A DNA stretch of 64,000 bases from CAWEQO01 sp963811225 (GTDB lineage: Bacteria > Chloroflexota > Anaerolineae > Anaerolineales > Anaerolineaceae): positions 372,001 through 436,000 of the forward strand of contig CAWEQO010000004.1 of NCBI GenBank assembly GCA_963811225.1, read 5' to 3'. Position 1 is the stretch's first letter, and each line of letters opens with the position of its first letter. Position numbers and translations under genes: made by a program. Of this stretch, positions 39,607 through 48,144 are shown one piece after another. A model generated the notes under the pieces. That model had not been told where the DNA came from, made no database searches, and worked only from the letters and a program-made list of their open reading frames with translations.

Positions 39607-41604
39607 CTACGCCACCAGCTTTTCCCACTCAGAAATCATGCTCTCCAGAGCCATTTGCGCTTGAGCCAGCTTCTCGCTCAGCTCGTGCGTGCGCTCGAAC
39701 GCTTGCGTCTTTCCGGCCTTCTGCAGCTCGCGCGCCAGCTTCTGGATCGCGCCTTCCTGTTCGCGGATGCGGCTTTCCAGCGTCTCGATCAACTCCATCC
39801 TCCGGCGCTTCTCGCGGTTGTCGCCGCGCAGCAGCGGCTTCTTTTCCAGCAGAACCTTCTGCGGTTTAGCGTTTGGGGCGGTCATCATCCGGCGCAGCAG
39901 GAACTCACGGTAGCCGCCCTTGAAGACGTGCAGCCTGCCCTCGCGTAACTCCCAAACCTCGGTCGCCAGCCGGTCCACCAAATAGCGGTCGTGCGACACC
40001 AGCAAGATCGTGCCAGGATATTCCTCCAGCACCTCTTGCAGCGCCTCACGCGCCGGGATGTCCAGGTGGTTGGTCGGCTCGTCCAGCAGCAGGAAGTTGG
40101 CCCCATCTAACGACAGAATCGCCAGCGCCAGGCGGGCGCGCTCACCACCGCTCAGAGCCGACAGCGGCTTGAAGACATCCTCGCCGCGGAACAGGTAGCG
40201 CGCCAGGAAATTACGCGCTTCGCCCTGGCGCATCGGCTTATGATCGATCAGCTCGTCCAGTACACTTTGCTCGCCGTTCAGAGCGTCATGCGCCTGGGCA
40301 AAATAACCAATCTTCAAGCTGGCTCCGTGGTGGATACTCCCCGACAGCGGCTCCAGCTTCTCCAGCAGCACCTTCAGAAAGGTGGTCTTGCCGCTGCCGT
40401 TTGGGCCAACCAGCGCCACGCAGCCGCCTCGACGCAGCTCGACGTTCCTTGCTTTGAAAAGCTGGTTGCCGGGGTAACCGATCGTGGCCTCTCCGATCCG
40501 CAGCACGATCGTGCCGCTGGTGTGCACCGTCGCCAGGCGCGGCTTGATGCGCGGGGGCCTGTTGCTGGGCATCGAGATGGCGTTCACCTTGCGGATCGCG
40601 TCGATCACGTCCAGCGGGCGGTCGGTGTGCTCGTTGAAGCTGAACTCCGACCACTTCTTGCCGTTGCGCAGCGCCATGATACCGTAGTTTTCCACGATGG
40701 CCAGATCGCGCGTCAGTCGTCGCAAGCGGCCCAACGCCTGGGCGTGTGTGGAAGCCCGCACCCAGTTGCGCTGCACGTAATCGACCTCTTTCAGCAGCCG
40801 GGTTTTCTCCTCTTTGAATACCTGCTCGTAGTACTCCCAGCGCTGCTCACGCTCCAGCAGGTAGCCGCTGTAGTTGCCCGTGTACGTTTCGATCCCACTG
40901 CGGTTCATCTCCCAGATTGTGTTGACCGTATTGTCGAGGAAGTAGCGGTCATGGCTGACGATCAGAATGGCTCCGTGCCAATCCTTCAGCGCATGCTCCA
41001 GCCATTCCACCGCCTCGATATCCAGGTGGTTGGTTGGCTCGTCCAGCATCAGCAGATCGGGTTTTTCTAACAGCAGGCGGGCCAGCAGGGCTCTGGTTTT
41101 CTGCCCGCCGCTTAGGATGTTCAGCGGCATGTTCCAGAACTCGTGCCCCAACCCCAATCCCTCCAGGGTTTGCTGGATGCGGATGTCGTAATCGTAGCCG
41201 CCGTCGCGCTCGAAGGCTTCTTGCAAGATTCCATACTGCTCCAGCAGCTCGTCGGTGTAATGCCCGGCGGCCATCTCGGCCTCCAGCTGGTGCAGCTGCT
41301 CCTGGCGCGCCTGCATCCTGGCAAAAACGGTCAGCATCTCGTGATAAACCGTGTTGTCGCGGTCGGCGAAAGCGTCTACCGCCTCCTGGCGCAGGTAGCC
41401 GATGCGCCGGCCGCGCGCGATGTGGATTTTGCCCTCACTCGGTTGGTTTAGGCCGTTCAGGATCAGCAGCAGTGAGGTTTTTCCAATTCCATTCGGACCG
41501 ATCAGACCGATCTTGCTGTCATTGGCGATGGTGATGTTGATGCCTTTGAACAGGTCGAAGGCTCCAAACGAGAGACCCAAGTTTTCGGCAGTCAGGATAG
41601 ACAT
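39607..41604 (-). CDS. ABC-F family ATPase (ribosome-associated)
   Basis: 665-aa soluble protein with two ABC ATPase domains and no membrane segment. Domain 1: Walker A GLIGPNGIGKTSLLL, signature LSGGQKTRALLARLL, Walker B LLMLDEPTNHLD. Domain 2: Walker A ALVGPNGSGKTTFLK, signature LSGGERARLALAIL, Walker B FLLLDEPTNHLD. The inter-domain linker is charged and helical (EYYEQVFKEEKTRLLKEVDY); the C-terminal 80 residues form a coiled coil (RRRMELIETLESRIREQEG). ABC-F proteins act in the ribosomal E site, either in housekeeping or by clearing antibiotics. The long attenuator-like leader favours an antibiotic-inducible role, but this is inference. I start at ATG 41604 with TGGAG upstream; the frame to 41724 runs through the leader hairpin. 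Confidence 0.95.
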   Translation of the reverse strand: MSILTAENLGLSFGAFDLFKGINITIANDSKIGLIGPNGIGKTSLLLILNGLNQPSEGKIHIARGRRIGYLRQEAVDAFADRDNTVYHEMLTVFARMQARQEQLHQLEAEMAAGHYTDELLEQYGILQEAFERDGGYDYDIRIQQTLEGLGLGHEFWNMPLNILSGGQKTRALLARLLLEKPDLLMLDEPTNHLDIEAVEWLEHALKDWHGAILIVSHDRYFLDNTVNTIWEMNRSGIETYTGNYSGYLLEREQRWEYYEQVFKEEKTRLLKEVDYVQRNWVRASTHAQALGRLRRLTRDLAIVENYGIMALRNGKKWSEFSFNEHTDRPLDVIDAIRKVNAISMPSNRPPRIKPRLATVHTSGTIVLRIGEATIGYPGNQLFKARNVELRRGGCVALVGPNGSGKTTFLKVLLEKLEPLSGSIHHGASLKIGYFAQAHDALNGEQSVLDELIDHKPMRQGEARNFLARYLFRGEDVFKPLSALSGGERARLALAILSLDGANFLLLDEPTNHLDIPAREALQEVLEEYPGTILLVSHDRYLVDRLATEVWELREGRLHVFKGGYREFLLRRMMTAPNAKPQKVLLEKKPLLRGDNREKRRRMELIETLESRIREQEGAIQKLARELQKAGKTQAFERTHELSEKLAQAQMALESMISEWEKLVA

Positions 41605-41636
41605 GGCGAACTCCATTAATTGGTTGCTAAAGTTGA

Positions 41637-41710
41637 AAAGGGAAACGGTGGGAGTGCTGCAGTGGGCATGCGCAACGCACTCGCTGCGGCACTCCCACCC
41701 TTTCCCTTTT
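41637..41710 (-). promoter_or_regulatory. Second leader hairpin before the ABC-F gene
   Basis: A stem of about 27 bp with few mismatches (AAAAGGGAAACGGTGGGAG paired with CTCCCACCCTTTCCCTTTTC), ending in TTTTC on the - strand. It ends about 33 bases before the ABC-F ATG and looks like a terminator placed in the leader. Confidence 0.7.
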
Positions 41711-41771
41711 CGGTTGTTAATCAAAATAGCCGGTCACGGTAATCCCGCGGCCGGCCAAGGGTTCAAATCGA

Positions 41772-41810
41772 CAAACAAAAAGGCCACGGGGCTTTGTGTG
41801 CGCCGTGACC
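41772..41810 (-). terminator. Intrinsic terminator inside the ABC-F leader
   Basis: On the - strand: GGTCACGG, a 13-base loop, CCGTGGCC, then TTTTTGTTTG. 8-bp stem with one G-U. No gene lies just upstream on this strand except the leader peptide, so it would act as an attenuator. Confidence 0.75.
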
Positions 41811-41832
41811 CTTAATTCGTATAGTTATAGAG

Positions 41833-41913
41833 TCAGCAGACGCACCTCGACAAGGAAGAGCCAGCGCCTGCGCTGCGAACGCACAAGAAGTAGTCCTTTG
41901 TCGAAATGAACAT
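41833..41913 (-). CDS. Putative 26-residue leader peptide of the ABC-F gene
   Basis: Short frame MFISTKDYFLCVRSAGAG then SSLSRCVC and TGA. It starts with ATG and a ribosome site GGAAAGG 9 bases upstream, lies about 50 bases after the predicted transcription start and about 20 bases before the leader terminator. The segment around it can fold on itself (CGACAAGGA with TCCTTTGTCG; CAGCAGA with TCTGCTA). This is the arrangement of translational leader peptides that sense ribosome-stalling drugs. Not verified as translated. Confidence 0.45.
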   Translation of the reverse strand: MFISTKDYFLCVRSAGAGSSLSRCVC

Positions 41914-41969
41914 CTGCTAAGACCTTTCCATCATTATCGTCCCGAGCTGAAAACTCGGTACCTGCTGGC

Positions 41970-41999
41970 AGTTTATCATAATCGGGTAGGGCGTGTCAA
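41970..41999 (-). promoter_or_regulatory. Promoter of the ABC-F leader transcript
   Basis: On the - strand: TTGACA (41994-41999), 18-base spacer, TAAACT (41970-41975). Start near 41963, giving a leader of about 360 bases. The first transcribed part can form a CCGAG/CTCGG hairpin (41941-41957). Confidence 0.65.
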
Positions 42000-42131
42000 C
42001 CCCTCTGAAGGATGATTTTTAACGCAAAGGCGCAAGTCTTCCCGTGATCAATCCTTCCCAAGTATCTGGTACTTCCCCCAATACTGCTGTATCCATTAAT
42101 AGATCAACCGCTATAGTGAGAAGAGGTGCTC

Positions 42132-42377
42132 ATGATCTTTGTGACGCTTGCCAGCAGCTGCCAAGAACGCTGGCGCGCCCGCTTGCTGCCGCCCGAATAC
42201 AGCTACCCGGTTCACCTGCACCACCTCGTCCCTGCCCACAAGCAGGTTGCCGTCCTGGACGATACGATCGTGGCGATGATCGACGCCTTTTCCGACAGCA
42301 ACTTGAGCATGAACGGCATGACCATTCGCCCGGCGCTGAAGGAATGGCTGGAGGATCAGATTCGGGATTTGGCATAG
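42132..42377 (+). CDS. Small protein of unknown function
   Basis: Not recognised. 81 aa, starting MIFVTLASSCQERWRARLLP. The sequence is mixed alpha/beta with no signal peptide, membrane segment or metal motif. The ATG at 42132 follows AAGAGGTG at 5 bases; an in-frame GTG at 42126 is less likely. It lies alone between the ABC-F promoter and gamma-glutamyltransferase. The opposite-strand frame in the same place is Ser/Arg-rich and looks like a shadow. Confidence 0.55.
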   Translation: MIFVTLASSCQERWRARLLPPEYSYPVHLHHLVPAHKQVAVLDDTIVAMIDAFSDSNLSMNGMTIRPALKEWLEDQIRDLA

Positions 42378-42421
42378 GCAGGCGTGCAGCCGCACGAGAT
42401 GCCCCTACGCAGGATTAAAAA

Positions 42422-44113
42422 CTAAAATCCGAGCGCGCATCCATCTTTGCGCGGGTCGCTGCCGCCGGTCAACACGCCGCTGACCGGGTCGCGCAGGATA
42501 ATCTGCCCGCCTCCAAACGTGCCGCGGTCGAAGCCGTCTACGGGCAGCAAACGGTGACCGCGCCGGGTCAGCGCCGCCAGGGTAGCGAAGCTCCAGCCAT
42601 CCTCGATCAGCACCAGCCCGCCGGGATCGCTCGCACCCAGCCCGCCGCCATCCACATTCAGCCGCCAGCGCGGCACATCCAGCGCCTGCTGCGGCGACAT
42701 GCCCAGATCGATCATGTTCACCAGCATCTGCAAGTGCCCCTGCGGCTGCATGAACCCGCCCATCACCCCAAACGAGGCGTGCAGTTCGCCTTCGCGCGTC
42801 AGCATGCCAGGGATGATGGTGTGGTATGGGCGTTTGCCCGGCGCGAGCGCATTGGGATGCTGCGGGTCGAGCGAGAACAGGGCTGCCCGGTTCTGCAAGC
42901 ACACCCCCGTTCCCGGCACCACCAGCCCGCTTCCTCCGCCGAAATACAGGCTGTTGATGAAGCTGCAGGCGCTGCCTTCTCCGTCCACCACGCTCAGGTA
43001 CACCGTGTCTGCGCCCATTCCTGGGCTGCCAAATGGCGCCTGCTGTGCCGCCCGCAGTGGGTCGATCCGCCGGCGGCGCTGGTCGGCGTACGCCTGGCTG
43101 CACAACTCAGCCAGTGGAATTTCCTCCACGGCCGGGTCGCATACCCACTGCATTGCATCCGCGAACGCCAGCCGCATGCACTCGATCAGCGTGTGAAGCC
43201 GCTCCGCCTCGTCCATCGCTGCCAGGTCGAAGCCGCTTGCCAGGTTGGCCGCCAGGATGGCCGCCAGTCCCTGGCCGTTCGGTGGGCACTCGTACAGGTT
43301 ATAACCCCGGTAATCGGTGTGGATTGGCTCTTCCCACGTGCTGGTATGCTGCGCCAGGTCTTCCGGCTGCATCCAGCCGCCGTACTTTTGCACGTGCCGG
43401 CTCAATTTCTCGGCAAACTCACCCTGATAAATTGCAGCTTTGCCTTCGGCGGCCACATGCCGCAGAGTCTCGGCAAGCTCCGGCAGGCGCACGATCTCAC
43501 CCGCCTGCGGTGCAGCTCCGTTGAACAGCATCTCGGCCGCGCTGGGCTGCTCCGGACCAATGTCCAGCCCGCTGCGGTGCAGGGTTTGCTCGTTCAGGCT
43601 GTCTCGTTTCCGCATCAGCACCGGCGCCATGTGCTGCCAGCTGACCGCAATCAGCTCCGAGACCGGGTAGCCGTTTTCGGCCGTCCAGATCGCCGGCTGC
43701 AGGGCGTCCTTCAGCCCCATGCGCCCAAACCGCTCCAGCAGATCGCTCCAACCGGCCACCGTACCGGGCACACTAACCGCCCATCCGCTGTATGGCGGGA
43801 TGCTCTCGTAGCCTTTTTGCTTGAGTTCCTGAAGTGAGGCCGCAGCCGGGGCGCGGCCCGAGCCGTTCAGGGCGAACACTTTGTGGTCGCGGGCGCTCCA
43901 ATACAAGGCAAAGCAGTCGCCCCCAACCCCGGTCGACATCGGCTCGACCACGTTCAACATCGCCGCGGTCGCCACGGCTGCATCCGCGGCATTCCCTCCC
44001 TGCCGCAAAACATCCAACCCGGCCTCGGCTGCCAGCGGCTGGCTGGCGGCCACCATGCCGCGCCGCGCCAGCACGTTACTGCGCCGTGACCGGAAAGCTG
44101 CATCAATCTTCAT
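42422..44113 (-). CDS. Gamma-glutamyltransferase family protein
   Basis: 563-aa Ntn-hydrolase that would cleave or transfer gamma-glutamyl groups (glutathione or related amides). Self-cleavage is expected before Thr370 in GADTVYLSVVDGEG; the small subunit then begins TVYLSVVD. Other blocks: RGGNAADAAVATAAMLNVVE, PMSTGVGGDCFALYW, GFMQPQGHLQMLVNMIDLGM, DVPRW. No signal peptide, so it is probably cytoplasmic and may act on other gamma-glutamyl or cephalosporin-type substrates. I start at ATG 44113, behind GGAG; the frame to 44170 lacks a ribosome site. Confidence 0.92.
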   Translation of the reverse strand: MKIDAAFRSRRSNVLARRGMVAASQPLAAEAGLDVLRQGGNAADAAVATAAMLNVVEPMSTGVGGDCFALYWSARDHKVFALNGSGRAPAAASLQELKQKGYESIPPYSGWAVSVPGTVAGWSDLLERFGRMGLKDALQPAIWTAENGYPVSELIAVSWQHMAPVLMRKRDSLNEQTLHRSGLDIGPEQPSAAEMLFNGAAPQAGEIVRLPELAETLRHVAAEGKAAIYQGEFAEKLSRHVQKYGGWMQPEDLAQHTSTWEEPIHTDYRGYNLYECPPNGQGLAAILAANLASGFDLAAMDEAERLHTLIECMRLAFADAMQWVCDPAVEEIPLAELCSQAYADQRRRRIDPLRAAQQAPFGSPGMGADTVYLSVVDGEGSACSFINSLYFGGGSGLVVPGTGVCLQNRAALFSLDPQHPNALAPGKRPYHTIIPGMLTREGELHASFGVMGGFMQPQGHLQMLVNMIDLGMSPQQALDVPRWRLNVDGGGLGASDPGGLVLIEDGWSFATLAALTRRGHRLLPVDGFDRGTFGGGQIILRDPVSGVLTGGSDPRKDGCALGF

Positions 44114-44182
44114 GCCATCTCCTGAAAGATACGGATGAGTAATTATAGAAATCGCCCCATCGAAAGTCAAGCCGCACGCCTT

Positions 44183-44205
44183 ATGTCACATTTCAATCGT
44201 GACAT
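44183..44205. promoter_or_regulatory. Operator-like inverted repeat before manganese catalase
   Basis: ATGTCAC-N9-GTGACAT, perfect 7-base arms. A second inverted repeat follows at 44204-44229 (ATTTCCC and GGGAAAT). Both lie about 175-220 bases before the catalase ATG and between it and the divergent glutamyltransferase gene. Confidence 0.5.
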
Positions 44206-44402
44206 TTCCCTTCCCTATTCGAGGGAAATTCCCAAGCCCCGTGCGGATTTTCCCCAATTGGCCGGCGTCGTCCGCACCTTTAAAATCCAAAGTACACATA
44301 GCGCATTGGATCGATTTCTTGACTAAAAAAGGGGGATAACCGGCAAACCAGTGCGCATGTGCCTTATCCGGTATTTCGCTTAACAGGTAAAGGAAGCGTA
44401 AG

Positions 44403-45347
44403 ATGTTTTATCACGTGAAAGAACTAGAATTTGACGCCCGGGTTTCAGAACCCGACCCACGCTTTGCTCGTTTACTCTTCGAGCAGTTTGGCGGCGGCAA
44501 CGGCGAGCTCAAAGCTGGAATGCAGTACTTCTGCCAGGCTTTTGCGGCACGCAAGCCCTATCCTGATAAATACGACTTGTTAATGGACATCGCGACCGAG
44601 GAGTTCAGCCATCTTGAGATCGTCGGCGCGACCATCACCATGCTGATGGATGGGCTCAACGGCGAGCTGAAGAACGCCACAGAAAACGTGTATCTCACCA
44701 AGCTGACCCAAGGGAATGGCTTCAAGGAGGAGATGATCCACTCCATCGGCATGAGCCCCGAATCCCTGGTGCTGACCGGCGGCGGAATTAAGCCCGTCAA
44801 CAGCGGCGGCATCCCCTGGAGCGGCAACTTTATCAATTCCAATGGTGACCTGACTGTCGACTTGCGCTCGAACATCGCTGCCGAGTCGCGCGCCAAGATT
44901 GTCTACGAATACCTGCTCCAGTTCACCGATGATCCCCTCGTGCAGGAGACGATTCGTTTCCTGATGACCCGCGAAGTGGCCCACTTCCAGCAGTTCGCCG
45001 CTGCGCTCGAGACGATCGTGCCCAACTTCCCGCCCGGAGTCTTGCAAGGCGATCCCCGCTACAGCCACGTTTACCTGAACACCTCACAAGATGGGCGCAA
45101 GAACATCCGCGGACCATGGAATCAGGGTCAGGGCCCTTGGCCGGATGGCGAGGAATGGGAGTATATCGCCGACCCAATCCAGCACGTCAAGCAAACCAAA
45201 GGCATGACCGATCAGGCGATCCACGGTACTCCCCATTCAGAGACCGACATCAGTGAGATGGACAAGACCTTAAGCCAGAAACGCAGTTTAAAAGTAAAAG
45301 AGGCCGTGAAAAAAGGCTCCGGCCATTGGTCCGATTACGAGGTATAA
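44403..45347 (+). CDS. Manganese catalase
   Basis: Non-heme catalase that breaks down H2O2 at a di-manganese site; cytoplasmic. 314 aa. Metal ligands: E35 in GGGNGELKAGMQYF, E66 and H70 in ATEEFSHLEIVG, then a Glu and His in FLMTREVAHFQQFA. The start MFYHVKELEFDARV is typical. The C-terminal 70 residues (PHSETDISEMDKTLSQKRSL) are partly disordered. Overlapping operator-like repeats upstream suggest stress control. The next gene, a VIT transporter, is probably co-transcribed. Confidence 0.95.
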   Translation: MFYHVKELEFDARVSEPDPRFARLLFEQFGGGNGELKAGMQYFCQAFAARKPYPDKYDLLMDIATEEFSHLEIVGATITMLMDGLNGELKNATENVYLTKLTQGNGFKEEMIHSIGMSPESLVLTGGGIKPVNSGGIPWSGNFINSNGDLTVDLRSNIAAESRAKIVYEYLLQFTDDPLVQETIRFLMTREVAHFQQFAAALETIVPNFPPGVLQGDPRYSHVYLNTSQDGRKNIRGPWNQGQGPWPDGEEWEYIADPIQHVKQTKGMTDQAIHGTPHSETDISEMDKTLSQKRSLKVKEAVKKGSGHWSDYEV

Positions 45348-45358
45348 AAGCAGGTCAT

Positions 45359-46099
45359 ATGGATATGCAATCGGTCAGGGATATCGCCAGTCTCGCCTAC
45401 GAGCGCTGGCAGCACAAGCGCAAGGATCCTCACCAACGCAGCTCGTCCCTGGCGGACATCATCCTCGGTGGGCAGGACGGGCTGGTCAACGTGTTGGGCA
45501 TCGTTCTGGGCGTCGCGGCTGCAACCAACGATCCCCGCGTGGTGATGGTTGCCGGCCTGGCTGCTACCTTCGCTGAATCGGTTTCGATGGGCGCGGTCGC
45601 TTACACATCTACATTAGCCGAGGCCGAGTTTTACGAGAGCGAGCGCAGCCGGGAGTACCGCCACATCCACAGCTATCCGAACGCCGAAAAAGAAGAGATC
45701 CGCGAGATTTTTCGCAAGAAGGGCTTCGAAGGCGAGCCGCTGGAGCGGATCGTGGACACCATCACCGCCAACAAAGACGCCTGGGTCGACCTGATGATGG
45801 CCGAGGAACACCAGCTCATGCCCACCGACCGCGGCTCTGCCTTGCGCTCGGCGCTCATCGTAGGCGTCTCGGCGATCATCGGCTCGCTGATCCCCCTGGC
45901 GCCCTTTCTCTTTCTCCCACCAACCTACGGCATCTGGGTTTCGATCCTGTTCACTGCCGCCATTCTCTTTGGCGCAGGGGCTTACAAAGCCCGGCTGACG
46001 GTCGGCCGACCGGGCCGTTCCGGCCTCGAAATGGCCGTGATCGGCACCCTCAGCGCCCTGATCGGCTACGCCGTTGGCGCCCTATTCAAGATATCCTGA
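45359..46099 (+). CDS. VIT1/CCC1-family iron/manganese transporter
   Basis: 246-aa membrane protein of the VIT family, which moves Fe2+ or Mn2+. N-terminal helix pair SSLADIILGGQDGLVNVLGI and AATFAESVSMGAVAYTSTLA, then a charged cytosolic segment with Glu pairs (YPNAEKEEIREIFRKKGFEG, MMAEEHQL) that binds metal in the family, and three C-terminal helices. It follows the Mn catalase by 11 bases: supply or removal of Mn/Fe would fit an oxidative-stress unit. ATG 45359 or the ATG 6 bases later (better spacing from CAGGT) is the start. Confidence 0.93.
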   Translation: MDMQSVRDIASLAYERWQHKRKDPHQRSSSLADIILGGQDGLVNVLGIVLGVAAATNDPRVVMVAGLAATFAESVSMGAVAYTSTLAEAEFYESERSREYRHIHSYPNAEKEEIREIFRKKGFEGEPLERIVDTITANKDAWVDLMMAEEHQLMPTDRGSALRSALIVGVSAIIGSLIPLAPFLFLPPTYGIWVSILFTAAILFGAGAYKARLTVGRPGRSGLEMAVIGTLSALIGYAVGALFKIS

Positions 46100-46464
46100 A
46101 GATCTGACTGTGATCCTATCGGATGGCCTGATCGTCGGGGCGAAGCGGGTTGGAATCAAGAAGCTTTCATCCCTGGGCTTCCAGCCCGCTTCGCCACCGG
46201 CTCAGTTCTGGATTGACAAGGTTTTCTCTCGTTAACCAACCCCTGGTTCCCGTTCAAAATGTCAGCTCTTCTTATGGTGACATTGCGGTGAGACGTTGAT
46301 CGGGCGAAGTGCAACACACCTGCAACGTTCGAAGCATATAGGATATTGCCTAAGCCTACCTTTCATGATAAAGTATATCCGATCGTTTCTTAACAAACCC
46401 GCTGGGGGGCCCTTTAAAAAAGCGGTCCCCTTCTGCTTAAAACTGTTCGATCGGAGTGGCGTCG
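46100..46464. other. Gap between VIT gene and hybrid kinase; hairpin and inverted repeat
   Basis: No gene seen in 365 bases. 46139-46192: a 17-bp hairpin (GGCGAAGCGGGTTGGAA) that ends the catalase unit and resembles 38212-38276. 46258-46284: AATGTCA-N13-TGACATT, a possible operator for the kinase operon. The remainder is AT-richer and could hold the promoter, but I see no firm box. Confidence 0.5.
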
Positions 46465-48144
46465 TTGGAGTCTGCCCACATTCAGAGCTCTGTTCCAAAA
46501 TCAGTCCAATTACTGGAAAGTAGCAATCGTATCCTGGCGGTCAGCGTTCTGGTTGTGGACGACAACCCCATGGACACGCTGCTGTGCCAGCGCCTCCTGG
46601 AGCGCTACGGCTTTCAGGTTACAGCCGCGAATGATCCTCGCCTGGCGCTTGCCAACCTGCAGCGGCAGACCTTTGACTTGCTGCTGGTCGACATCCACAT
46701 GCCCTACATCGACGGATTCGACCTGATCGAGCGGGCTCGCTCCCTCCAACCGAATATGGCCGTGCTCCTCATGACCGGATTTGGCACCGTTGAGACCGGC
46801 ATTCAGGCCCTGCAGCGCGGCGCCGACGGGCTTATCCTCAAACCCTTCCAGGACGTGGAAGCGCTGGTCCAGGCAGCAAACGGAGCGCTCTTGCAGAAAC
46901 GTCAGAAGCTGGGCGCTGCTCGCCTGCAAGTGCTGGAACCGCTCTTCTCGATCACCGAGAGGATCAACGCCGAGATCGATTTCCGTCAGCTCACGTCCCT
47001 CGTTTTCGAATCGGCTTGCGAATTGCTGCGGGCCGACCATGCCATCATTTTGCAAAGTTTGTCCAGTGATGACGGCTATACGCGCCTGATTGAAACACCT
47101 TCCAGCTCACTCTGGGAGCAATCCGACCTGGTCGATTTGCTCACTTCCCTGGCACACGGCCAGGATCCACCTCAAATCCTAAACATCAACTCCGAAGGTC
47201 TCACCGCCTACCGGGCCCTCCTGGACGGTCTGCACGTTCACTCCTTCTTGTTGGCTTCGGTTACGCAGACGATCGGTGAATACATCTTCATTGGGGTGCG
47301 AGAGTACCCTTCGGCCTCTTTCGGTGAGCTGGAACTGGAGAGCTTCATCATTTTTGCCCGTCAGGCAGAGGTGAAGCTGAAGAACATGCTGTTGTACAAT
47401 GAGCAGCGGGAGACCCTGCAGCGCTTGAAGGAATCGCAGCAAGCCCTGGTGCAGGCGGAGAAGATGGCAGCCGTCGGGCGATTGCTGGCCTCTGTCGCCC
47501 ATGAGGTCAATAACCCCATCCAGGCTGTCAGCAACTGCCTGCACTTGGCCGAGCGAATGGACCTTGACAGCGATCAGCGCCAGGCCTATCTGAAGCTCGG
47601 CCGTCAAGAGCTCGACCGCCTGGCCGATACGGTTCAACGCATGTTGAATTACTATCGACACGATAAAACCGGCATCACCGAGATGAGTATCTCCTCCGTC
47701 GTAGAGACGGTCCTGGAGCTGCTGCGTCCGCAGCTAGCAGCCCAGCAGGTGGACGTCTCCTGCAAGTTCACTCCACAGCTGCCTCCGGTATCCGGGGTGC
47801 AAAACCAGATCCAGCAAGTCATTTTCAACCTGGTGATGAACGCGTTGGAGGCCATGCATTCGGTCGACACGCCGCGAAATTTGTGGATTGAAGCGGAGGC
47901 GTTGGAGAAAGAGGTTCTGATCCGGGTGGAAGATTCGGGTCCGGGCATCTCAGCGGCGGTAGAAAATCGCGTTTTTGAACCCTTTTACAGCACCAAACCA
48001 GATGGCACCGGACTTGGGCTGGCGGTGTGTTATAACATCGTCGAAGCGCATCGCGGAGGGATTCATCTCGCTCCTTCTCTGCATGGAACCGGTGCGTGCT
48101 TTCTTGTCAAATTGCCTTTAGGGAGTATGGATGGCGCAGCATAA
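46465..48144 (+). CDS. Hybrid histidine kinase: receiver, GAF-like, kinase core
   Basis: Sensor kinase of about 559 aa with an N-terminal receiver (VLVVDDNPMDTLLCQRLL, LLLVDIHMPYIDGFDL with phospho-Asp, LILKPF), a GAF-like middle region (about residues 165-310), a HisKA domain (LLASVAHEVNNPIQAVSNCL, phospho-His) and an ATPase domain (N box NLVMNALEAM, RVEDSGPGIS, DGTGLGLAVCYNIV). No membrane segment, so cytosolic. I prefer the TTG at 46465 with GGAG 8 bases upstream; the GTG at 46456 overlaps that site. It overlaps the response regulator gene by 14 bases. Confidence 0.92.
   Translation: MESAHIQSSVPKSVQLLESSNRILAVSVLVVDDNPMDTLLCQRLLERYGFQVTAANDPRLALANLQRQTFDLLLVDIHMPYIDGFDLIERARSLQPNMAVLLMTGFGTVETGIQALQRGADGLILKPFQDVEALVQAANGALLQKRQKLGAARLQVLEPLFSITERINAEIDFRQLTSLVFESACELLRADHAIILQSLSSDDGYTRLIETPSSSLWEQSDLVDLLTSLAHGQDPPQILNINSEGLTAYRALLDGLHVHSFLLASVTQTIGEYIFIGVREYPSASFGELELESFIIFARQAEVKLKNMLLYNEQRETLQRLKESQQALVQAEKMAAVGRLLASVAHEVNNPIQAVSNCLHLAERMDLDSDQRQAYLKLGRQELDRLADTVQRMLNYYRHDKTGITEMSISSVVETVLELLRPQLAAQQVDVSCKFTPQLPPVSGVQNQIQQVIFNLVMNALEAMHSVDTPRNLWIEAEALEKEVLIRVEDSGPGISAAVENRVFEPFYSTKPDGTGLGLAVCYNIVEAHRGGIHLAPSLHGTGACFLVKLPLGSMDGAA

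Noticed and set aside
42130..42375. 81-residue - strand frame opposite the small gene at 42132
   Set aside because: Rich in Ser, Arg, Cys and Pro as in shadow frames; the + strand frame has a ribosome site and balanced composition.
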